A DNA stretch of 64,000 nucleotides from positions 1 through 64,000 of the forward strand of contig JAIXTM010000007.1 in NCBI GenBank assembly GCA_027483945.1, in the 5' to 3' direction. Every line of letters starts with the position of its first letter. The first letter of the stretch is position 1. The DNA is from Hyphomicrobiales bacterium (GTDB taxonomy: Bacteria; Pseudomonadota; Alphaproteobacteria; Rhizobiales; Beijerinckiaceae). Below the pieces are notes generated by a model that saw nothing but the letters and a program-made list of their open reading frames with translations, was not told the origin of the DNA and ran no database searches. Shown here one piece after another: positions 53,452 through 62,983 of this stretch. Position numbers and translations under genes: made by a program.

Positions 53452-53480
53452 AAAGGAAAAGGGCGGCCACGGGGCCGCCC
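53452..53480 (-). terminator. Intrinsic terminator of groESL
   Basis: Read on the minus strand: GGGCGGCC (53480-53473), loop CCGT, GGCCGCCC (53468-53461), then TTTTCCTTT (53460-53452). A strong GC stem with a T-rich tail 40 bases after the groL stop. Confidence 0.85.
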
Positions 53481-53520
53481 TTCCTTGATGAACGTGTCGG
53501 TCCTTGGCGAATGGACTTCC

Positions 53521-55173
<1,653 letters not shown>

Positions 55174-55238
55174 TTACTCGGTGACGCGGACGGGGCGGGA
55201 GCGCCGCCGCCGCTGCTGATGTCTGGATCGAAGGTGGA

Positions 55239-55550
55239 TCAGGCGGCCTTCGCGGTGGCCTTGGCCTCGATCACGCCCATGATGTCGGACTCCTTCATGA
55301 TCAGGAGGTCCTGGCCGTCGATCTTGACCTCGGTGCCGGACCACTTGCCGAACAGGACGCGGTCGCCGACCTTGACGTCGAGGGGCTGGACCTTGCCGGC
55401 CTCATCGCGGGCGCCGGGGCCGACGGCGACGATCTCGCCCTCCTGCGGCTTCTCCTTCGCGGTGTCCGGGATGATGATGCCGCCCTTCGTCTTCTCCTCG
55501 CTGTCGAGGCGGCGGACGACGACTCGGTCGTGCAGCGGACGGAATGCCAT
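55239..55550 (-). CDS. groS: Co-chaperonin GroES (10 kDa)
   Basis: The 103-residue protein starts [50 protein letters not shown], with the mobile loop [12 protein letters not shown] that docks to GroEL. It is a few residues longer than the E. coli protein and ends KATAKAA. ATG 55550 has GAGGAAG upstream; an in-frame start 15 bases earlier lacks support. The leader contains a GGCGGG/CCCGCC hairpin (55585-55602) and the CIRCE repeat. Confidence 0.99.
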   Translation of the reverse strand: MAFRPLHDRVVVRRLDSEEKTKGGIIIPDTAKEKPQEGEIVAVGPGARDEAGKVQPLDVKVGDRVLFGKWSGTEVKIDGQDLLIMKESDIMGVIEAKATAKAA

Positions 55551-55614
55551 GGTTCTTCCTCTCAACCATTCGTTCGTTGGGACGGGCGGGCTCGAACCCG
55601 CCGCTGGCGCGTTG

Positions 55615-55641
55615 TTAGCACTCTTGTGAGGTGAGTGCCAA
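55615..55641. promoter_or_regulatory. CIRCE element of groESL (HrcA operator)
   Basis: TTAGCACTC (55615-55623), nine-base spacer, GAGTGCCAA (55633-55641). This is the CIRCE consensus TTAGCACTC-N9-GAGTGCTAA with one changed base. It lies 65 bases upstream of the groS ATG and should be bound by the HrcA repressor, so heat stress induces groESL. No hrcA gene is in the window. Confidence 0.92.
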
Positions 55642-55736
55642 ACGCGTTCGCGAGATAGGAAGAGGCGAAAAACGAGTCAAGGGCGACGGCAAGGGTCCGG
55701 CGGCGAAATTTTTCGCAGGGCCCGCCGGCTGCGATT

Positions 55737-56585
55737 TCACCGCCGCGCCGCGATCATCGCGCCGGCCACGATGAGCGCCCCGCCGGCAAGCGTCGCCAGC
55801 GTCGGCACCTCGCCAAAGGCGAAGAAGCCGATCAGGCTCGCCCAGATCAGGGCCGTGTAGTCGAGGGATGCGAGGCGCGCCGCCGGCGCGCGGGCGAAGG
55901 CGTGGGCAAGGAGCAGGTGCCCCGCCGTGCCCAGCGTTCCGATCAAGGCCATCAGCATGAGATCGGACGGCGCGGGGGCGCGCCAGACCCACCAGGCCGC
56001 CGGCGCGATGATGAGCGCGGGGGCGACGTTCTGGATGAGCACGATCGTCACCGCCGGGTCCCGCTGGGCCCGTGCCCTGAGCACGACGAGGCTCGCCGCA
56101 TAGGTGACGGCGGAGGTCAAGGCCGCGGCGATGCCCCAGACCGGTCCGCGCAGCCCGAAATCGGCGCCCATCTGGCCCGCCACGATCACGATCATCCCGG
56201 CAAAGCCGGCGGCGAGCGCGGCGATGATGCGCCCGCCCACATGCTCCTTGAGGAACAGCGCGCCGAGCAGCGCGACGAAGATCGGGGCCATGAAGGAGAG
56301 CGTGATCGTCTCCGCCAGCGGCAATTGCCCCAGCGCGTAGAAGAAGGTGACCGAGGTCGCGACGACGAGCAGGGCCCGGGAGGCATTGGCCCCGATCGTC
56401 GCCCGGCTCGGCATGCCCGGCCGCACCGCGAGGAACACCGCGATCGCCACGACCGAGCCGAAGGCGAAGCGCAGGAACGCGATCTCGAAGGTGGGGATGC
56501 GCGGGGACACCGACTTGATCAGCGCGTCCATCAGCGTGAGGACCGCGATGGCGGCGAGCGCGAGGAGGAAGGGCAGGCGCGGCAT
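55737..56585 (-). CDS. EamA/DMT-family transporter
   Basis: The 282-residue protein has ten transmembrane helices in two EamA repeats (about 1-135 and 145-280). LMDALIKSVSPRIPTFEIAFLRFAFGS begins the first and VWGIAAALTSAVTYAASLVVL the second. Family members export amino acids or metabolites, or import nucleotide sugars; the substrate is unknown. The start ATG 56585 is close to a weak RBS. The left end is just after the groESL CIRCE region, from which it is separated by about 95 bases; the right flank is divergent to the flippase gene. Confidence 0.9.
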   Translation of the reverse strand: MPRLPFLLALAAIAVLTLMDALIKSVSPRIPTFEIAFLRFAFGSVVAIAVFLAVRPGMPSRATIGANASRALLVVATSVTFFYALGQLPLAETITLSFMAPIFVALLGALFLKEHVGGRIIAALAAGFAGMIVIVAGQMGADFGLRGPVWGIAAALTSAVTYAASLVVLRARAQRDPAVTIVLIQNVAPALIIAPAAWWVWRAPAPSDLMLMALIGTLGTAGHLLLAHAFARAPAARLASLDYTALIWASLIGFFAFGEVPTLATLAGGALIVAGAMIAARR

Positions 56586-56686
56586 GGCGGGTCCCGGCGG
56601 GCGAAGCGCCCCGTATAGAGGACGCCCGGGCCGCCGTAAGGGTTTCTTTGCGCAAAACCGGTTATGTGCCCGGCGGGACGGGCTCC

Positions 56687-58123
56687 ATGCGCATCATCCT
56701 CACCTTCGCGGTCAATGCCGGGCTCAATTTCGTGCTCGCGCTCGTCGTCGCGGGCCTGCTCGGCCCCGGCGATTACGGCCGCTATGCGGTGGCGATGGCG
56801 GCCGCGCTCGTCGTCAACACGCTGTGCCTGGACTGGCTGAAGCTCTCCGCCACGCGGTTCTATTCCGACGCCAGCCGCGCGGCGGCGCCCGATATCCGCG
56901 CCTCGCTGGACCTGGCCCAGTCGGCCATCTCCATCGGCATCGTCGGGGCGGGGCTCGGTCTCGTGCTCGGCGGAGCGGATCTTGGCCTGCCCGCAGGGCT
57001 TGTGGCCGCGACCGCCGCCGCGGGCGTCGCGACGGCGGCCTTCGACTATCACGCTGCGCTCGCCCGCGCCCGGTTCCTGGACGGCGCGTATGCGCTCCTT
57101 GTCCTCGTCAAGAACGTCGCCTCCTTCGTGCTGATGGTCGGCGGCGCGTGGCTCTTCCGGGACCCTGCGCTCGTCATCGCCGGCTTCTGCCTCAGCGTCT
57201 GCGCCGCGCTCCTTGCGGTGCGCACCCGCCTCGCGGACGAGGGCGTGTCGCTGCGCCAGGCCCAGGCCTCCGCCATCGGCGGCTTCCTGCGCTACGGCTT
57301 GCCGCTGGTGGCCGCCAACGGGCTCTACCAGATCATGCCGCTAGTGAACCGCTCGGTCGCCGCCGGCCGCGACGGCTTCTCCGAGGCCGGCCTTTTCGCG
57401 CTGGCCGCCGATGTCGGCGTCCGGCTCTTCGCGTCCATCGGCTCCTCGCTCGACATCTTCCTGTTCCAGGTCGCGGTGCGCACGGACGCCCAGGACGGCC
57501 GCGAGGCCGCGCGGGCGCAGATCGTCCGCAACGTCACCGCGATCCTCGCGCTCATGGTGCCGACGGCTGTCGGCTATTGGCTGCTGCTGCCCGTCTTCGA
57601 GGCCCTGCTCGTCCCGGCCCAGTATCACGGCTCCTTCGCCGCCTATTCCGCGATCCTCGTCCCCGCCTTCCTCGCCTTCGCGCTGGCGCAATACGCGCTG
57701 AACCCAGTCTTCCAGCTGGAGATGCTGACCTGGCCGGTGACGCTCGCCGCCGGCATCGGTCTATGCGTCGATCTCGCCCTGCTCGCGGTTCTGCCCGGCG
57801 CCGTCGGCCCGCTCGGCTATGCCTGGGCGCAACTCGGCGGCTACGGGGCCAGCGTCGCGGTGCTCGCCGTGCTCGCCGCGCGGGTCATGCCGATCTGGCC
57901 GCCGGTCCGCGACGTCGCCGCAATCGCAGGCGGTGCCCTGCTGATGGCGTCCGTGCTCTATCCCCTGCGGGGCACGATGCCGCCGGTCGCCGCGGTCGTC
58001 GTCCTGCCCGCGCTCGGCGCGGCGCTCTATGGGGCGGTTCTGATCGCGGCGGACATCGCCGGCATGCGCGGCCTGTGGCGGCGGCTCGTCAGTCGAACAG
58101 CCGGTCGATATCGTCCTGGGTGA
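56687..58123 (+). CDS. Polysaccharide flippase-like membrane protein (Wzx/MOP family)
   Basis: The 478-residue product has about twelve to fourteen membrane helices with the MOP-type start MRIILTFAVNAGLNFVLALVVAGLLGPGDYGRYAVAMAAALVVN. GPGDYGRYA is the usual motif between helices 1 and 2. It resembles lipopolysaccharide or capsule flippases, which move undecaprenyl-linked sugars across the inner membrane. No glycosyltransferases are adjacent. ATG 56687 is preferred; an upstream TTG at 56648 would add 13 residues. Its last 35 bases overlap the convergent CheZ-like gene tail to tail, so the ends are unusually close. Confidence 0.85.
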   Translation: MRIILTFAVNAGLNFVLALVVAGLLGPGDYGRYAVAMAAALVVNTLCLDWLKLSATRFYSDASRAAAPDIRASLDLAQSAISIGIVGAGLGLVLGGADLGLPAGLVAATAAAGVATAAFDYHAALARARFLDGAYALLVLVKNVASFVLMVGGAWLFRDPALVIAGFCLSVCAALLAVRTRLADEGVSLRQAQASAIGGFLRYGLPLVAANGLYQIMPLVNRSVAAGRDGFSEAGLFALAADVGVRLFASIGSSLDIFLFQVAVRTDAQDGREAARAQIVRNVTAILALMVPTAVGYWLLLPVFEALLVPAQYHGSFAAYSAILVPAFLAFALAQYALNPVFQLEMLTWPVTLAAGIGLCVDLALLAVLPGAVGPLGYAWAQLGGYGASVAVLAVLAARVMPIWPPVRDVAAIAGGALLMASVLYPLRGTMPPVAAVVVLPALGAALYGAVLIAADIAGMRGLWRRLVSRTAGRYRPG

Positions 58124-58691
58124 CATGGTCCGGCTCGCCGCTGACGGCGGGGCCGTCCAGCGCGACCGGCGCGGCGTCCTCTCCGGCGGCATCCGCGAGC
58201 GCCACGAGGTCCGGGCCCGCCGCGCAGGGCAGAGCGGCGGCCTCCGGCAGGGGGTGGCCGAGCGCCGAGGCGAGGCTTGCCAGGTCCGCCTCGAACTGGC
58301 CGAGCGCGGTCATGATCTGGTTGACCCGCTGGCCGGTGACGTCGTGGAACGAGCTCGCCTCGAAGATCGTACCGATCCGGTCACGCAGGACGCGGATCGC
58401 GTCGGGCTCCGCCGCGGCCAGGCTGGCGGCGCTGGCGTCGAGGGCTTCCGCCGCGCCGAGCACGCTGGTCGCGGCTCTCTCGGTATCGGCGAGGACGGCC
58501 TTCAGTTCCGCGGTCACGCGGCCCATTCCGGCGGCCGAGCGCCAGCTCTCGCAGATACGTCCGAAATCGGTCCTGAGGCGTGCCGCAACCTCGTCGATCG
58601 GCAGGTCGGCCACGTCCGCCGCCGGCCTGTAGCCGAAGCCGGAAGGGCGCGTCCGCGCGGCAATCTCGATGCGATAGGGCTTGTGGGACAT
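58089..58691 (-). CDS. CheZ-like chemotaxis phosphatase homologue
   Basis: CheZ dephosphorylates phospho-CheY. The 200-residue protein has a long helical hairpin with the FHDVTGQRV motif at 115-123 (CheZ QD-type catalytic region shows FQDLTGQ in E. coli), and the C-terminal CheY-binding tail TQDDIDRLFD at 191-200, almost identical to CheZ tails. Asp117 corresponds to the CheZ Asp of the Q-D dyad; the Gln equivalent is His116 or lies elsewhere. The start is ATG 58691. It is likely an alphaproteobacterial CheZ-type regulator, a possible partner for the MCP system at 1-471, though the two are not linked. Confidence 0.85.
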   Translation of the reverse strand: MSHKPYRIEIAARTRPSGFGYRPAADVADLPIDEVAARLRTDFGRICESWRSAAGMGRVTAELKAVLADTERAATSVLGAAEALDASAASLAAAEPDAIRVLRDRIGTIFEASSFHDVTGQRVNQIMTALGQFEADLASLASALGHPLPEAAALPCAAGPDLVALADAAGEDAAPVALDGPAVSGEPDHVTQDDIDRLFD

Positions 58692-58957
58692 GCGGGAACG
58701 CGAGCACGACGATGGACGCCCAGCTTTCGGCAATTTCGTTGAGATTGCTTTAAGCAAGGCGGTGCAGTCCGTCGGCACCCGCCTCAACCTTCCGTTCAGC
58801 ACGAATCCTTGGGACGGGTTAACCACGCCGCCAGATAGATCGCATCCGAGCGAAACCGTTCACGCTTCCGGGCGTTGCCGTTCACCACTTCGTCGCTCCC
58901 GCCGGCGTTAAAGTCGACGCAGCGGCAGAAGGGCCGCACGAGTTGGATCGAACGGTC

Positions 58958-59866
58958 ATGCGTCATCGTCTACTTTCCGCCTGCGCCCTCGGTGCGATCC
59001 TCGTCGCGGCCCCGGTCGCTGCGCAGGATTTCTACGAGCCCCATTACAATGAACCGCCCGCCGCTTCGCTCGGCCTGCCGCCGGACGTCACGGGATCGAC
59101 GCGTCCGCGCGTCATCGCCGGGCCGAGCCAGCGCGAATTGCGGGCGATGGAGCGCGACGCGCTCGCCGCCCCCGCCCAGCCGCGGGGCCATTACGGCGGC
59201 GGCTTCATCGAACTGCTCGTGACAGGCCGCGATCCGACCCCCGGGCGCGGCGCGCGCTACAACGAGCCGGCGCCCGCCTACCGCCAGAGCGGGCATCCGG
59301 GCCGCTCGCTCGACCGCTACGTCCCCGACGAGGCCTATGACGAGCCGATGCCGGCGCCCCGTTCGCGCATGGCCGCGCTGCCGATGCAGGAGGAGCCCGT
59401 CGGGCCGATCTCGCGCGGCGTCGATCCCCGCTTCCGCAAGCAGGAGGTCGCCTATTCCGGGCCGCACGGCCCCGGCACGATCGTGGTCGACACGCCCAAC
59501 CGCTTCCTGTTCCTCGTCCTGCCCGGCGGGCGCGCCCTGCGCTACGGCATCGGCGTCGGCCGCCCCGGCTTCGAATGGGCCGGCGTGAAGACCGTCTCGA
59601 TGAAGCGGGAATGGCCGGACTGGCGGCCCCCGGCGCAGATGCTGCGCCGCCGCCCGGACCTGCCGCGCTACATGGCGGGCGGACCGGACAACCCGCTCGG
59701 CGCCCGCGCGCTCTATCTCGGCTCCTCGCTCTACCGCATCCACGGCACGAACGAGCCGCACACGATCGGTCAGAATGTCTCGTCGGGCTGCATCCGCATG
59801 CTCAACGACGACGTCACGGACCTTTATAACCGCGTGAAGGTCGGGACCCGCGTCATCGTCATCTGA
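58958..59866 (+). CDS. L,D-transpeptidase (YkuD domain)
   Basis: L,D-transpeptidases form 3-3 cross-links in peptidoglycan or attach proteins to it. The 302-residue precursor has a signal peptide (MRHRLLSACALGAILVAAPVAA), a Pro/Arg-rich low-complexity region (about 25-150) and the YkuD domain (about 165-302). IHGTNEPHTIGQNVSSGCIRM carries His and Cys278 as catalytic residues. The ATG at 58958 is chosen over a TTG at 58943. The gene ends with the terminator at 59896. Low-complexity N-termini like this are common in Hyphomicrobiales. Confidence 0.94.
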   Translation: MRHRLLSACALGAILVAAPVAAQDFYEPHYNEPPAASLGLPPDVTGSTRPRVIAGPSQRELRAMERDALAAPAQPRGHYGGGFIELLVTGRDPTPGRGARYNEPAPAYRQSGHPGRSLDRYVPDEAYDEPMPAPRSRMAALPMQEEPVGPISRGVDPRFRKQEVAYSGPHGPGTIVVDTPNRFLFLVLPGGRALRYGIGVGRPGFEWAGVKTVSMKREWPDWRPPAQMLRRRPDLPRYMAGGPDNPLGARALYLGSSLYRIHGTNEPHTIGQNVSSGCIRMLNDDVTDLYNRVKVGTRVIVI

Positions 59867-59895
59867 CGCGCGGCGGCCATCCCGGAGAACGACGG

Positions 59896-59922
59896 AGGCG
59901 GGGCTGCAAGGCCCCGCCTTTT
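59896..59922 (+). terminator. Intrinsic terminator after the L,D-transpeptidase gene
   Basis: AGGCGGGGC (59896-59904), loop TGCAAG, GCCCCGCCT (59911-59919), then TT and G. The stem is nine pairs, strong and perfect. Confidence 0.85.
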
Positions 59923-60033
59923 GCGTTTGTCGGCGTTCGGCCGGCCCCCGCGGCAAACTGCGCCGGAACATGCACGGGCAGCGGTCTGTTGGCCTTGATG
60001 GGTCGGGCGATGGATACGCCAAGGAGCAGACAC

Positions 60034-60453
60034 ATGATTGCGATCAGGAACGGACTTATCGCCGGCGCGCTGGCCGGCGCCGCGGCCATCGGTTTCGCCG
60101 CCCCGGCCTCGGCCGGCATGGGCCAGGTGGGGAGCGCGGTACACGACGCGGCCCAGGCCGCCCCGGTCGAGACCGTCCAGTACCGCCGCTATTACGGCCG
60201 GCCCTATTACGGCCGCGGCTATTACGGCCCTCGGCGCGGCTATTACCGTCGCGGCGTCGCGCCGGGCGTCGCCCTCGGCGCGGGCCTCGTGACCGGCGCC
60301 ATCGTCGGGGGCGCCATCGCGGCCCAGAATCGCGATCGCGCGGTCGTCGTGGACGACAGCTCGGTGCAGTACTGCATCAACCGCTTCAAGTCCTACGACG
60401 TCGAGACGGGCACCTATCTGGGCTATGACGGCCAGCGGCACGCCTGCCCGTAA
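60034..60453 (+). CDS. BA14K-family secreted/lectin-like protein
   Basis: The 139-residue precursor has a signal peptide (MIAIRNGLIAGALAGAAAIGFAAPASAG), a Tyr/Arg/Gly-rich repeat region (RRYYGRPYYGRGYYGPRRGYY), one hydrophobic segment (about 78-98), and a C-terminal BA14K domain: VQYCINRFKSYDVETGTYLGYDGQRHACP with two Cys. The BA14K domain was named from a Brucella immunoreactive protein with lectin-like properties. ATG 60034 follows AAGGAGCAGACAC. It lies between two terminators (59896 and 60487), so it is monocistronic. Confidence 0.9.
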   Translation: MIAIRNGLIAGALAGAAAIGFAAPASAGMGQVGSAVHDAAQAAPVETVQYRRYYGRPYYGRGYYGPRRGYYRRGVAPGVALGAGLVTGAIVGGAIAAQNRDRAVVVDDSSVQYCINRFKSYDVETGTYLGYDGQRHACP

Positions 60454-60486
60454 GACCGGGCCGGCGAGGTACAGCCTGAATCGAAA

Positions 60487-60510
60487 CGCCCCCGCCTTCC
60501 GGCGGGGGCG
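60487..60510. terminator. Strong hairpin after the BA14K gene
   Basis: CGCCCCCGCC (60487-60496), loop TTCC, GGCGGGGGCG (60501-60510), followed by TCGCGTT. The 10-bp stem is perfect; a weak T tract follows. It separates the plus-strand BA14K gene from the convergent DUF2076 gene. Confidence 0.7.
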
Positions 60511-60528
60511 TCGCGTTGTGGCGGACGG

Positions 60529-61221
60529 TCAGGCCCAGTCGCCACCGCCGTCGAAGCCGCCGCTGTCGTATCCGCCGTCGTCATAGGACGCCTGCTGGAA
60601 GTCGTTCTGCGGCTCCGGCTGCTGATGGCTCGCTTCCTGCGCCTGCGCCTGCCCGGTGTCGCCCGCGCCCGCGCTCTCGCTTCCCTTGCTGCCGCCGCCG
60701 AAGGCGCTGCTCAGCGCATTGGCGACCAGCATGCCGCCGGCGACGCCCGCCGCCGTGGTCATGGCGCTGGCCAGGAAGCCGCCGCCCGGACGCTGGGCCT
60801 GCTGGCCCCACGGACCGGGAGCTCCCGCCTGCTGCCCGCCCCAGGGCCCGCCCTGCTGCGGCTGCATGCCGGGATGGCCCTGCGGGCCGCCGAAGCCCTG
60901 CCCGTCCTGGTAGGACTGGCGCGGGGCCATGCCCGGCGCCGGACGCGGATCGCCGCCGAAGAGGCTGGACAGGAAGCCGCCGCCCTTGGGCTGACTGCGC
61001 AGCTGCTCCACCTCGGCGCGCAGGGCCTCGAGCTCCTGCTGCTGGTTGGTCAGCGCCTGTTCCTGGATGTAGATCGCCTGCGCCATGGCGTAGGGCGCGT
61101 AGGGCTGCGCGGCGACGCGGTCCGCGATGAAGCGCTCCGCCTCGGGATCGCGCTGCTGGCCTTCCACCTGCCGGAGGCGCTCGAAGATGCCGCCGATGAT
61201 CTGGCGTTCCTGCTCGTTCAT
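60529..61221 (-). CDS. DUF2076-family protein
   Basis: The 230-residue protein has the DUF2076 N-terminal signature NEQERQIIGGIFERLRQVEGQQRDPEAERFIADRVAAQPYAPYAMAQAIYIQEQALTNQQQELE (split here: residues about 3-70), then a Gln/Gly/Pro-rich middle, a helix near 155-175 (GFLASAMTTAAGVAGGML), and an acidic Gly/Asp tail. Such proteins are found widely in alphaproteobacteria and appear to be periplasmic or membrane-associated; no function is established. ATG 61221 follows GAGGAGAGGGAACC. Confidence 0.88.
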   Translation of the reverse strand: MNEQERQIIGGIFERLRQVEGQQRDPEAERFIADRVAAQPYAPYAMAQAIYIQEQALTNQQQELEALRAEVEQLRSQPKGGGFLSSLFGGDPRPAPGMAPRQSYQDGQGFGGPQGHPGMQPQQGGPWGGQQAGAPGPWGQQAQRPGGGFLASAMTTAAGVAGGMLVANALSSAFGGGSKGSESAGAGDTGQAQAQEASHQQPEPQNDFQQASYDDGGYDSGGFDGGGDWA

Positions 61222-61344
61222 GGTTCCCTCTCCTCAGCGGTCGGCGCATCGGCGCCTCCGCCATCACCAAGGGAGATGGGGCTAACGGAAGGAAATGTCA
61301 TCCCTGTGGCGAAAGGGCGGGTGCGATGTCGCACCCGCTTCGCT

Positions 61345-62952
61345 TCATTCCGCCGAGGCGTTGTCGTCCAGAAGCCCGTAGGCCGGCAGGGTCAGGAACT
61401 CGGCGAAGTCGCCGGCGAGGGACATCTCCTCGAAGAGACGGATCGCCTCCGGGAAGCGCCCCGCATCGTAGACATCCGGGCCGATCGCGGCCCGCACCCG
61501 CGCCATCTCGTCCGCCATGGCCTGGCGGAAGAGGTCCGGCGTCACCGTCCGTCCGTCGGCGAGGTCCGCGCCGTGATGGAGCCATTGCCAGACCTGGGCG
61601 CGGCTGATCTCGGCCGTCGCCGCGTCCTCCATCAGGTTGTAGAGCGGCACCGCTCCGCGCCCGCGCAGCCACGCCTCGATATACTGGACGCCGACGCGGA
61701 TATTCTCCTTCAGCCCCGCTTCCGTGCGCTGGCCGGGATGGACCTCGATCATCTGGTCGCGGGTGATCGAAACGTCCTCGCGCAGCCGGTTGACCTGGTT
61801 GCGGCTCGGCATGAGGCGGTCGAACACCTCCATCGCCACAGGCACCAGGTCCGGATGGGCGACCCAGGTGCCGTCATGGCCGTCTCCGGCCTCGCGCTCC
61901 TTGTCGGCCCGCACCCGGGCGAAGGCGGCCTCGTTCGCCGCCGGGTCGCCCTTGACCGGGATCTGTGCCGCCATGCCGCCCATCGCGAAGGCGCCGCGCT
62001 TGTGGCAGGTCTTGATGACGAGGAGCGAATAGGCGCCGAGGAACGCCTTGCCCATGACCATGGCCGAGCGGTCCGGCGTCAGGAAGCGCTTGTTCTTCCC
62101 CAGCCGCTTGATGAACGAGAAGATGTAATCCCAGCGGCCGCAATTGAGACCGACGATGTGGTCCTTCATCTCGTGGAGGATCTCGTCCATCTCGAACGCG
62201 GCCGGCAGCGTCTCGATGAGGATCGTTGCCTTCAGCGTGCCGCGCGCGATGCCGAGCGCCTCCTGGGCGCGCACGAATACCTCGTTCCACAGCCGGGCCT
62301 CCCGGTGGCTTTCCAGCTTCGGCAGGTAGAAGGCCGGGGTGAGGCCGCGCTGGACGATGGCGCGGGCATTGTGGAAGACGTAGAGGCCGAAATCGAACAG
62401 GGCGCCGGCCATCGGTTCGCCGTCGACAAGAACGTGGTTCTCCGGCAGGTGCCAGCCGCGCGGGCGCACCAGCAGCGTCGCCGGATCGTCCTTGAGCTTG
62501 TAGGCCTTGCCGGTCTTCGCGTCGGTAAAATCGATCCGCCCGGCCCAGCGGTCCTTCAGGTTGATCTGGCCGCCCACCATGTTCGCCCAGGTCGGCGAGC
62601 TGGCATCCTCGAAATCGGCCATGAACATCTTCGCGCCGGAGTTCAGCGCATTGACGATCATCTTGCGGTCGACGGGGCCGGTGATCTCCACCCGCCGGTC
62701 CTGGAGGTCGGCCGGGATCGGCGCGACCTTCCAGTCGCCGGAGCGGGTCGCGGCGGTCTCAGGCAGGAAATCCGGCAGTTCGCCCCTGTCGAACCGGGCC
62801 TGGCGTTCCGCACGCGCCTTCAGGAGAGACAGCCTCGTGGCGTTAAAGCGCCGGTGCAGGTCGGCCAGGAAGGCCAAGGCCTCGCCCGACAGGATCTCGT
62901 CATAACGCGGACCCATCGGCCCCCGGATCTCGACGCCGTCCACTACAGCCAT
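61345..62952 (-). CDS. aceB: Malate synthase A
   Basis: Malate synthase joins glyoxylate and acetyl-CoA to malate in the glyoxylate shunt. The 535-residue length fits the A form (AceB type). Motifs: FMADFEDASSPTWANMVGGQ, ARAIVQRGLTPAFYLPKLES, ATILIETLPAAFEMDEIL (Glu for Mg), KDHIVGLNCGRWDYIFSFIK as the signature near residues 263-282, and the C-terminal catalytic Asp region in WLRGRGAVPLYNLMEDAATAEISR. Isocitrate lyase is not in the window. The stop is 31 bases from the ALDH gene, which runs in the same direction and ends before its start. Confidence 0.97.
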   Translation of the reverse strand: MAVVDGVEIRGPMGPRYDEILSGEALAFLADLHRRFNATRLSLLKARAERQARFDRGELPDFLPETAATRSGDWKVAPIPADLQDRRVEITGPVDRKMIVNALNSGAKMFMADFEDASSPTWANMVGGQINLKDRWAGRIDFTDAKTGKAYKLKDDPATLLVRPRGWHLPENHVLVDGEPMAGALFDFGLYVFHNARAIVQRGLTPAFYLPKLESHREARLWNEVFVRAQEALGIARGTLKATILIETLPAAFEMDEILHEMKDHIVGLNCGRWDYIFSFIKRLGKNKRFLTPDRSAMVMGKAFLGAYSLLVIKTCHKRGAFAMGGMAAQIPVKGDPAANEAAFARVRADKEREAGDGHDGTWVAHPDLVPVAMEVFDRLMPSRNQVNRLREDVSITRDQMIEVHPGQRTEAGLKENIRVGVQYIEAWLRGRGAVPLYNLMEDAATAEISRAQVWQWLHHGADLADGRTVTPDLFRQAMADEMARVRAAIGPDVYDAGRFPEAIRLFEEMSLAGDFAEFLTLPAYGLLDDNASAE

Positions 62953-62983
62953 CCTCGTCTCCCGCTTTTTCCAGTATAACGGA

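Noticed and set aside
55585..55602. GGCGGG-TTCGAG-CCCGCC on the minus strand resembles a tRNA T arm.
   Set aside because: The loop has the wrong length for a T loop and no acceptor, D or anticodon arms are present; it is a plain hairpin in the groES leader.
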